Shown: positions 57,980 through 63,471 of the stretch, in pieces
Layout of the letters: every line of letters starts with the position of its first letter
How positions within the stretch are numbered: the stretch's first letter is position 1
NCBI GenBank assembly: GCA_937944385.1
Contig: CALDYQ010000045.1
Span: 1-63,471, forward strand
DNA: 63,471 bases
Source of the DNA: an uncultured Burkholderiales bacterium
GTDB lineage: Bacteria > Pseudomonadota > Gammaproteobacteria > Burkholderiales > Casimicrobiaceae
Reading direction: 5' to 3'
Made by a program: the position numbers and the translations under genes
The notes under the pieces: model-generated
What the model was told of the DNA's origin: nothing
What the model saw: the letters and a program-made list of their open reading frames with translations, nothing else
The model's database searches: none

Positions 57980-58759
57980 CCGGGCGAGTGCCGCGCCCGG
58001 ATCGGGTTCGCGCATGAACGCCTCGCCGACGAGAAAGGCCTGTACGCCATGGGCGCGCATCCTCGCTACGTCCTCGCGGGTCGAGATGCCGCTTTCGGTG
58101 ACCACGATGCGGTCTTTCGGAATCCGCGGCAGAAGATCGAGCGTCGTCGTGAGCGACACCTCGAACGTGTGAAGGTTGCGATTGTTGATGCCGATGAGCG
58201 GCGTGCCGAGCGTGAGTGCGGCGTCGAGTTCGGCTGCGTCGTGCGCTTCGACGAGCACATCGAGGCCGAGCGCGTGGGCCAGGGCTTCGAGCGCGCGCAT
58301 CTGGTTCGCCTCCAACACCGCGACGATCAGCAGGATCGCATCCGCGCCCATCGCGGCCGCCTCGTAGACCTGATAGGGATCGACGATGAAATCCTTGCGG
58401 ATCGCGGGCAGCGCGCACACCTCGCGCGCCGCCTCGAGATACTCCGGCGCGCCCTGGAAGTAGCTGCGATCGGTGAGGACCGAGAGGCAGGCCGCGCCCG
58501 CGCGGGCGTAGCTCGTCGCGAGCTCGGCCGGACGAAAGTGCTCCCGCAGAACGCCCTTGCTCGGGCTCGCGCGCTTGGCCTCGGCGATGACCGCGCTTTG
58601 GCCCGCGGCGATCGCGGCCTCGATCGCGCGGACGAAGCCACGCGGCCGATCGGCGCGCGCCTCGGCCGCTGCGCGCATCGCGGCGAGCGGGCGTGCGCGC
58701 ATCGCCTGGGCGATCTCTTCGTGCTTGGTCGCGATGATGCGGTCGAGGATCGAACTCAT
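57968..58759 (-). CDS. trpC: Indole-3-glycerol phosphate synthase
   Basis: Fourth step of tryptophan synthesis, a TIM-barrel enzyme. The 263-residue product has [61 protein letters not shown] and VTESGIST. Single-domain form (no TrpF fusion). Its ATG overlaps the trpD stop as ATGA. The 3' end carries the 14-base repeats. Confidence 0.96.
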   Translation of the reverse strand: MSSILDRIIATKHEEIAQAMRARPLAAMRAAAEARADRPRGFVRAIEAAIAAGQSAVIAEAKRASPSKGVLREHFRPAELATSYARAGAACLSVLTDRSYFQGAPEYLEAAREVCALPAIRKDFIVDPYQVYEAAAMGADAILLIVAVLEANQMRALEALAHALGLDVLVEAHDAAELDAALTLGTPLIGINNRNLHTFEVSLTTTLDLLPRIPKDRIVVTESGISTREDVARMRAHGVQAFLVGEAFMREPDPGAALARLFG

Positions 58760-59793
58760 CCGGCTGCCTTGCAGGATTGGGTGAAGGCAACCAGCTCGTC
58801 GAGCTTGCGTCGCGCGGCGCCGGATTCGATCGCCTTTCGCGCGAGCGTGATCCCGTCGCGCAGTGTCGGGGCGACATTCGCGGCGTAGAGTGCCGCGCCT
58901 GCGTTCATGAGCACGACCGAGAGCGCAGGCGAATGCTCCCCTTCGAGCGCAGAAAGAAGCATCGCTTTCGATTCCTCGGGTGTCTCCACCCGCAGGTTGC
59001 GCGTGGCGCTCATCGTGAAGCCGAAGTCCTCGGGGTGGATCTCGTACTCGGTGACCTTGCCATCCTTGAGTTCCCCCACGAGCGTGCCCGCGCCGAGCGA
59101 GATCTCGTCGAGCGAATCGCGCCCGTGCACCACGAGCACGTGCTCTGCACCCAGCCGCTGCATCACGCGCGCCTGGATACCGACGAGATCCGGGTGAAAG
59201 ACGCCCATCATCGTGTGGGGCGCACTCGCGGGGTTCGTGAGCGGGCCGAGGATGTTGAAGATCGTCTTCACGCCCAACTCGCGTCGGATCGGAGCAACCA
59301 CCTTCATCGCGGCGTGATGGTTGGGGGCGAACATGAACCCGATGCCGACCGTGCGAATCGACTCGGCGATCTGTGCAGGGGTGAGCATGATGTTCACGCC
59401 CAGCGCCTCCAGCACATCGGCGGCGCCGCTCTTCGAGGACACGCCGCGGTTGCCGTGCTTGGCCACCTTCGCCCCGGCGGCGGCAGCCACGAACATCGAG
59501 GCGGTGGAGATGTTGAAAGTGTGCGAAAGATCGCCGCCCGTGCCGACGATGTCCACGAGATGCGGCGCGTCGGGCACCTCGACCTTGGTCGACAGCTCAC
59601 GCATCACCTGTGCGGCGGCCGTGATCTCGCCGATCGTCTCCTTCTTGACCCGCAATCCAATGAGGAACGCCGCAGCCTGCGCCGGTGTGAATTCCCCGGC
59701 CATGAGCTTGCGCATGAGCGAGAGCATTTCGTCGTGAAAGATCTCGCGGTGCTCGACCGTGCGTTGGATGGCTTCCTGGATGGAGATGGGCAT
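58756..59793 (-). CDS. trpD: Anthranilate phosphoribosyltransferase
   Basis: Second step of tryptophan synthesis. Key motifs are [18 protein letters not shown] (PRPP-binding GTGGD), [22 protein letters not shown], and [17 protein letters not shown]. 345 residues, normal. It follows trpG by 11 bases and is coupled to trpC. Confidence 0.96.
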   Translation of the reverse strand: MPISIQEAIQRTVEHREIFHDEMLSLMRKLMAGEFTPAQAAAFLIGLRVKKETIGEITAAAQVMRELSTKVEVPDAPHLVDIVGTGGDLSHTFNISTASMFVAAAAGAKVAKHGNRGVSSKSGAADVLEALGVNIMLTPAQIAESIRTVGIGFMFAPNHHAAMKVVAPIRRELGVKTIFNILGPLTNPASAPHTMMGVFHPDLVGIQARVMQRLGAEHVLVVHGRDSLDEISLGAGTLVGELKDGKVTEYEIHPEDFGFTMSATRNLRVETPEESKAMLLSALEGEHSPALSVVLMNAGAALYAANVAPTLRDGITLARKAIESGAARRKLDELVAFTQSCKAAG

Positions 59794-59804
59794 GGGGGCG
59801 CGTC

Positions 59805-60368
59805 CTAGAGGGAAAGAAAGTTGCGAAGCAGATCGTGACCGTGCTCGGTCAGGATCGATTCGGGATGGAACTGCACGCCCCAGACCGGAAGCGTCTTGTG
59901 GCGTACCGCCATGATCTCGCCGTCATCGGACTCGGCCATGACCGAGAGTACCTCGGGCAGCGTGGCACGTTCGATCACGAGCGAGTGGTAGCGAATGACC
60001 GTGTAGGGCGACGGAATACCGGCGAAGACGTCCTGCCGGTTGTGCGTGATCGTGCTCGTCTTGCCGTGCATCACGCGGCGGGCCCGAACGATGTGGCCGC
60101 CGAAGGCCGCACCGATCGACTGATGACCGAGGCAGACGCCGAGGATCGGTACCTGGCCCGCAAAGGCCCGAATGAGCGGCACCGAAATGCCGGCCTCGGC
60201 CGGGGTGCAGGGCCCGGGCGAGACGACGATACGCTCGGGGGCGCGCGCAGCCACGCCGTCGAGATCTATGGCGTCGTTGCGCACGACCTCGACATGGGCG
60301 CCGAGTTCGCCCAGGTACTGGGCGAGGTTCCAGGTAAAGCTGTCGTAGTTGTCGATGAGCAGGATCAT
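59805..60368 (-). CDS. trpG: Anthranilate synthase glutamine amidotransferase subunit
   Basis: Class I amidotransferase that supplies ammonia to TrpE. Catalytic Cys79 lies in [12 protein letters not shown], His168/Glu170 in VQFHPES; the [14 protein letters not shown] oxyanion loop precedes. 187 residues, also the size of PabA-type proteins; the operon context favours the tryptophan role. Its ATG overlaps the stop of the broken aldolase gene as ATGA. Confidence 0.95.
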   Translation of the reverse strand: MILLIDNYDSFTWNLAQYLGELGAHVEVVRNDAIDLDGVAARAPERIVVSPGPCTPAEAGISVPLIRAFAGQVPILGVCLGHQSIGAAFGGHIVRARRVMHGKTSTITHNRQDVFAGIPSPYTVIRYHSLVIERATLPEVLSVMAESDDGEIMAVRHKTLPVWGVQFHPESILTEHGHDLLRNFLSL

Positions 60369-60835
60369 CGCGCGACCTCCGCGAAGTACGTCTGGACGGC
60401 AGCGACAAAGCGGTCGACGTCCTCACGGGTCACGTCCAGATGCGTGCCCAGTCCCGGCCCATGCGGCTTGACCGCGGCGGCGATGCGCTCGAGGGCAATC
60501 GTACCGTCGGCGTCCTGCTCGAGCGGCTGCGGCTGGAGGCTGCCGAGGACCGCGGTACCGCCGCCCTCCCAGCGGTAGGCGTGCGCCATCTGGCCCACGA
60601 GGTATTCATCCCCGCGCTCGCAATGCGCCATGAGGGCGGCGAGGTTGCCCTGCGTGCCAGAGGGGAAGAAGAGCGCGGCCTCCTTGCGCGTGATCTCGGC
60701 AGCAACCGCCTGCAGTCGGTTGACGGTCGGGTCATCGCCCCAGACGTCGTCGCCCACGTCGGCCGCCATCGTCGCAGCCAGCATGCCCGGGCTGGGACGG
60801 GTGACCGTGTCGCTTCGAAGATCGATCGGCTTCAT
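60365..60835 (-). pseudogene. ltaE: Internally deleted low-specificity threonine aldolase
   Basis: The product is 156 residues. Residues 1 to about 124 match the N-terminus of threonine aldolase (PIDLRSDTVTRPS, GDDVWGDDPTVNRLQ, FFPSGTQGNLAALMAHCERG). The next residues jump directly to the family C-terminus ([21 protein letters not shown]). About 185 residues in the middle, including the PLP-binding Lys (SKG region), are missing. The frame is intact and the ends overlap trpE (ATGA) and trpG (ATGA), so the remnant is still translated. It cannot bind PLP in the normal way. An assembly artefact cannot be excluded. Confidence 0.85.
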
Positions 60836-62337
60836 GCGACCACCCCGTTCGCGATCCGTTCGCCGTCGAGACCGCGCTGCACCATCTCGGCTGCGCGGAG
60901 CACTGAGCGCGTCTTCTGCAGGGTCTCCTCCCACTCTCGCTCGGGAACCGAGTCATGCACGATGCCGGCGCCGGCCTGCGCGTAGAGCTTGCCCGACTTG
61001 ATGACGGCCGTGCGGATCGCGATGCACAGATCCATGTCGCCCTGATAGCTCATGTAGCCCACGGCACCGCCGTAGATGCCGCGCTTGACCGGCTCGACGT
61101 CGTGGATGATCTCGAGCGCGCGAACCTTGGGCGCGCCCGAGAGCGTGCCGGCCGGGAACGTGGCGCGGAGCACGTCGATGTTGTGGGTGCCGGGCTTCAA
61201 GCGCCCCTCGACGTTGCTCACGATGTGCATCACGTGTGAATAGCGTTCGATGACCATGCGGTCGCGCACGACGACCGAGCCCGTCTCGGCGATGCGGCCG
61301 ACGTCATTGCGACCGAGGTCGATCAGCATCACGTGCTCGGCGACTTCCTTCTCGTCGCCGAGCAGCTCCTCGGCGAGCCGCGCATCCTCCTCGGGGGTGG
61401 CACCGCGCTTTCTCGTGCCCGCGATTGGCCGCACCGTGACGGTATCGCCCTCGCGCCGCACGAGGATCTCGGGCGAGGCGCCGACCACGTGGAAGTCGCC
61501 GAAGTCGTAGAAGAACATGTAGGGCGACGGATTGAGCGTACGGAGCGCCCGGTACAGCGAGATCGGCGGCTCGGGAAAGTCGAGCACCATGCGCTGCGAA
61601 GGCACGACCTGCATGCAGTCGCCGGCGGCAATCAGGTCCTTGCACCGATGGACGGCCGCCTCGAACGCCTCGCGTCCCATCTCCGATTGCGGCTCCGTCA
61701 CCGTGGTGGCGTGCTGCAGCGGCAGGCGCACCGGCTGCCGGAGACGATCGCGGATTTCTTCGAGCCGGAGCTGGGCTTTCTGGTAGGCGTCCGGTCGCGC
61801 TGGATCGGCATAGACGATGAGCGTGATCGTGCCGGCCAGGTTGTCGACAACCGCGAGTTCCTCGGTCAAGAGAAGCAGGATGTCGGGCACACCCAGAGGG
61901 TCGGGCTTTGGATTGGCTTGGGCATGTCGCGCCAGGCGCGGCTCGATCATGTGCACCGTCTCGAAGCCGAAGTAGCCGGTCAATCCGCCTGCGAAGCGCG
62001 GCAGTCCGGGAACCGTGGCCACACGGAACTGCGCCTGGTAGGCCGCGAGGTACTCGAGCGGATCCTCGACCGTGTGCTTCGAGGGACCGTATTCGGTGAT
62101 GTGGGTGATCTCTCGGCCGCGAACCTCGACGCGGCTTTTCGTGCGCAGGCCGACGAAGCTGTAGCGGCCGAAACGCTCGCCGCCGACCACGCTTTCGAGC
62201 AGGAAGGTATAGCGGTCGTTGGCAAGCTTCAGGTAAATCGATAGCGGCGTGTCGAGGTCTGCGAGTGTCTGTTCGACCAGGGGAATGCGCGTGTAGCCCT
62301 GCTGGGCGAGGCGGAGGAATTCGGTTTCGGTCATCAT
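60832..62337 (-). CDS. trpE: Anthranilate synthase component I
   Basis: Converts chorismate plus ammonia to anthranilate with TrpG. The 501-residue product has the N-terminal Trp-feedback region ([17 protein letters not shown]) and C-terminal chorismate-binding motifs ([43 protein letters not shown]). Two ATGs occur at 62337 and 62334. It sits 257 bases after the trp leader peptide and is coupled to the broken aldolase by ATGA. Confidence 0.95.
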   Translation of the reverse strand: MMTETEFLRLAQQGYTRIPLVEQTLADLDTPLSIYLKLANDRYTFLLESVVGGERFGRYSFVGLRTKSRVEVRGREITHITEYGPSKHTVEDPLEYLAAYQAQFRVATVPGLPRFAGGLTGYFGFETVHMIEPRLARHAQANPKPDPLGVPDILLLLTEELAVVDNLAGTITLIVYADPARPDAYQKAQLRLEEIRDRLRQPVRLPLQHATTVTEPQSEMGREAFEAAVHRCKDLIAAGDCMQVVPSQRMVLDFPEPPISLYRALRTLNPSPYMFFYDFGDFHVVGASPEILVRREGDTVTVRPIAGTRKRGATPEEDARLAEELLGDEKEVAEHVMLIDLGRNDVGRIAETGSVVVRDRMVIERYSHVMHIVSNVEGRLKPGTHNIDVLRATFPAGTLSGAPKVRALEIIHDVEPVKRGIYGGAVGYMSYQGDMDLCIAIRTAVIKSGKLYAQAGAGIVHDSVPEREWEETLQKTRSVLRAAEMVQRGLDGERIANGVVA

Positions 62338-62526
62338 GGCATGTTCTGCGCTTGGCGGCTTCGTCGGACCACTGCGTGGTGTGCGGTGCGGTCCGAAGAT
62401 GGCGAAGAACGGTTGGGGTCAAGCCGTCTCGCCGATCGTGCCACCCGGGTCGCGCACGAGCCGATCACGCGGTGGTGGCTGAGAAAGAAGCGCGTTCGGG
62501 CGTGGCGGGAAAATCGACTGTCGGGG

Positions 62527-62574
62527 TGTTGCGTTGCCGGAGGAACCGGCTCGGGGGGCGTCCGCAACAGACGC
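62527..62574 (-). promoter_or_regulatory. Alternative RNA pairings in the trp leader
   Basis: On the minus strand GCGTC (62574-62570) and GACGC (62562-62558) form a 5-base stem whose 7-base loop is TGTTGCG (62569-62563). This loop is a perfect complement of CGCAACA (62533-62527), which is followed by a nearby GCCGG/CCGGC hairpin (62550-62536). The two pairings are mutually exclusive, as expected for attenuation, and lie 21-68 bases after the leader peptide. A terminator with a strong U-run is not obvious, so the exact mechanism is open. Confidence 0.55.
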
Positions 62575-62594
62575 GAAAAACGTTCGTCGATGGC

Positions 62595-62642
62595 TTAACG
62601 CCACCAACCTCCCTGCCACCAGCGTCCGAACGGTTTGAACAT
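62595..62642 (-). CDS. trpL: trp operon leader peptide (candidate)
   Basis: A 15-codon open frame, MFKPFGRWWQGGWWR, starts with ATG at 62642 and stops with TAA at 62597-62595. Four of its 15 codons are TGG (Trp), in two tandem pairs, far above chance. It precedes trpE by 257 bases on the same strand, and mutually exclusive RNA pairings follow. GGAT/AGG bases precede the start. Stalling at Trp codons is the expected trigger for attenuation of trpE-G-D-C. Confidence 0.8.
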   Translation of the reverse strand: MFKPFGRWWQGGWWR

Positions 62643-62772
62643 GCGATCCAACCTACTGCCGCCTGCGGTCATTCCGCGGCGACTCGCTCCCTGATTGGGT
62701 CTCACTCGCCGACGCCGAGACCAAAGGACGCGATGGCACGCCTCAGTCTGGGGCCGGGATGAGCCTCTCGCA

Positions 62773-62801
62773 AATGTAGCCGTGAATGTTCCCGATCGCA
62801 A
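62773..62801 (-). promoter_or_regulatory. Candidate trp operon promoter
   Basis: On the minus strand TTGCGA (62801-62796) and TACATT (62778-62773) are 17 bases apart, four matches to consensus in each. It would start a transcript about 125 bases ahead of the leader peptide. No TrpR-type operator is obvious. Eye-based. Confidence 0.4.
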
Positions 62802-62848
62802 ATGAGCGACAATCCTCTGGTCACGGCTCGAGCACACCGGAGGTCTTC

Positions 62849-63253
62849 ATGTCCAAGCCTGCTGACACCTCATCCGCGCTCGGCGGCATCGCGGTCGCCG
62901 TCGACCCGACCCCGTTCTACCTCGCCGATCAGAGCGATCCGGAGCGCGACATCTACACCTTCGCCTACCACGTGATCATCGTGAACAACGGCGACATCGG
63001 CGTGCGACTGCTCTCGCGGCACTGGATCATCACGGATGCCCATGGCAACGTCGAGCACGTGCGTGGCGAGGGGGTCGTCGGCCAGCAGCCGCGGCTCGCG
63101 CCCGGCGAACAGTTCAGCTACACGAGCGGATCCCGCTTCAAGACGCCTGTGGGGACCATGGAGGGCACCTATCACTTCGTTGCCGACGACGGCACCGAGT
63201 TTGAAGCGCGGATTCCCCGCTTCACGCTGTCCGCCGAGCGCACGCTGCACTGA
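62849..63253 (+). CDS. apaG: ApaG protein
   Basis: Small beta-sandwich (DUF525/FN3-like) protein of unknown biochemical role, implicated in Co2+ resistance and linked to apaH in enterics. The 134-residue product has FAYHVIIVNNGDIGVRLLSRHWIITDAHG and GEGVVGQQPRLAPGEQFSYTSG in pieces. The ATG at 62849 has GGAGG about 7 bases upstream. It lies divergent from the trp operon; here no apaH is nearby. Confidence 0.92.
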   Translation: MSKPADTSSALGGIAVAVDPTPFYLADQSDPERDIYTFAYHVIIVNNGDIGVRLLSRHWIITDAHGNVEHVRGEGVVGQQPRLAPGEQFSYTSGSRFKTPVGTMEGTYHFVADDGTEFEARIPRFTLSAERTLH

Positions 63254-63268
63254 ACGACGCGCAAAGAA

Positions 63269-63290
63269 AAAGGGACCTTGCGGTCCCTTT
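63269..63290. terminator. Bidirectional terminator after apaG
   Basis: AAAGGGACC and GGTCCCTTT form a 9-base perfect stem with a TTGC loop. It is flanked by A-rich sequence on the left and CTTTCTT on the right, so it can act for apaG (plus) and the converging minus-strand gene. Confidence 0.8.
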
Positions 63291-63311
63291 CTTGATCGAT
63301 GCGCTGACCTC

Positions 63312-63471
63312 TCAGCCTGCGCGCCGACGCATGCGGGTTGCGGCGAAGCCTGCGAGAAGTACGGCCAGACCCACCAAGCCAGCGGCGCCGACGGTCGGAA
63401 TCGACGGGTTCAACAGCGAGGCGATCGGCACGCCACCGACGCCTGCAAAGGCGAAGATGAAGGTGTTGGGG
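63312..63471 (-). CDS. 3' end of a secreted protein with IPTL-CTERM-like tail
   Basis: Only the last 52 residues are in the window; the 5' part lies beyond base 63471. The tail has SIPTVGAAGL followed by a hydrophobic stretch (VGLAVLLAGFAA) and a basic end (TRMRRRAG). This is the motif-helix-Arg layout of IPTL-CTERM/PEP-CTERM sorting signals. Upstream residues (NTFIFAFAGVGG) are uninformative. Product otherwise unknown. Confidence 0.7.
   Translation of the reverse strand, partial: PNTFIFAFAGVGGVPIASLLNPSIPTVGAAGLVGLAVLLAGFAATRMRRRAG

Noticed and set aside
62338..62594. Possible gph or rpe remnant between trpE and apaG
   Set aside because: No motif of either protein is visible; the region is better explained as trp leader and untranslated sequence.

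Overview
The window is high-GC bacterial DNA (by eye roughly two thirds G+C) packed with chromosomal housekeeping genes. Several gene orders are typical of Betaproteobacteria, most likely Burkholderiales or a close relative: pilMNOPQ-aroK next to a divergent PBP1a gene, argS-SPOR-dsbA, argB-slmA, a CIRCE-controlled groESL, a trp cluster near apaG, and a giant DUF3683-type FAD/Fe-S oxidoreductase. I see no insertion sequence, prophage, integrase, CRISPR array or plasmid function. The genus cannot be fixed from this sequence.

Layout. 1-6 kb (minus): type IV pilus assembly operon pilM-N-O-P-Q and aroK, with 4-base start/stop overlaps. 6-9 kb (plus): PBP1a and a coupled nucleotidyltransferase-like gene. 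9-13 kb (minus): argS, SPOR protein, dsbA, BtuF-like protein. 13-17 kb: groES-groEL behind a perfect CIRCE, divergent from a family-41 glycosyltransferase. 17-21 kb: DUF2007 and Spy-like genes, then sucC-sucD, with an unusual membrane-anchored extension on SucC. 21-31 kb: glpK, guanine deaminase, PHB-depolymerase-type esterase, UspA, SOUL protein and the 1366-residue oxidoreductase. 31-34 kb: a phosphonate/phosphite-type ABC importer (phnD-C-E-E). 34-43 kb: glmU, HNH protein, EamA transporter, ubiA, an epimerase-like gene divergent from a ferredoxin reductase, LysE-type exporter, kynureninase. 43-50 kb: tRNA-Lys, OmpR/EnvZ pair, DUF2214, hexose-6-P mutarotase, slmA, argB, miaB. 50-57 kb: M-family lipoprotein metalloprotease, periplasmic protein, trmB, PglL-like oligosaccharyltransferase. 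57-63 kb: secreted protein with a CTERM-like tail, then the trp operon (trpE, broken threonine aldolase, trpG, trpD, trpC) behind a newly recognised Trp-rich leader peptide, apaG, and the 3' end of an IPTL-CTERM-like protein at the window edge.

The most unusual items are (1) succinyl-CoA synthetase beta subunit with about 147 extra residues containing a transmembrane helix; (2) an in-frame, internally deleted threonine aldolase held by 4-base overlaps between trpE and trpG; (3) a trp leader peptide with four Trp codons and mutually exclusive RNA pairings; (4) an orphan minus-strand terminator that suggests an unannotated small RNA between tRNA-Lys and ompR; (5) switch-like repeated arms ahead of the PglL-like gene. 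Pilus assembly, a PglL-like transferase and a GT41 enzyme together make protein glycosylation a plausible trait of this organism, but no glycosylated target is identified here.
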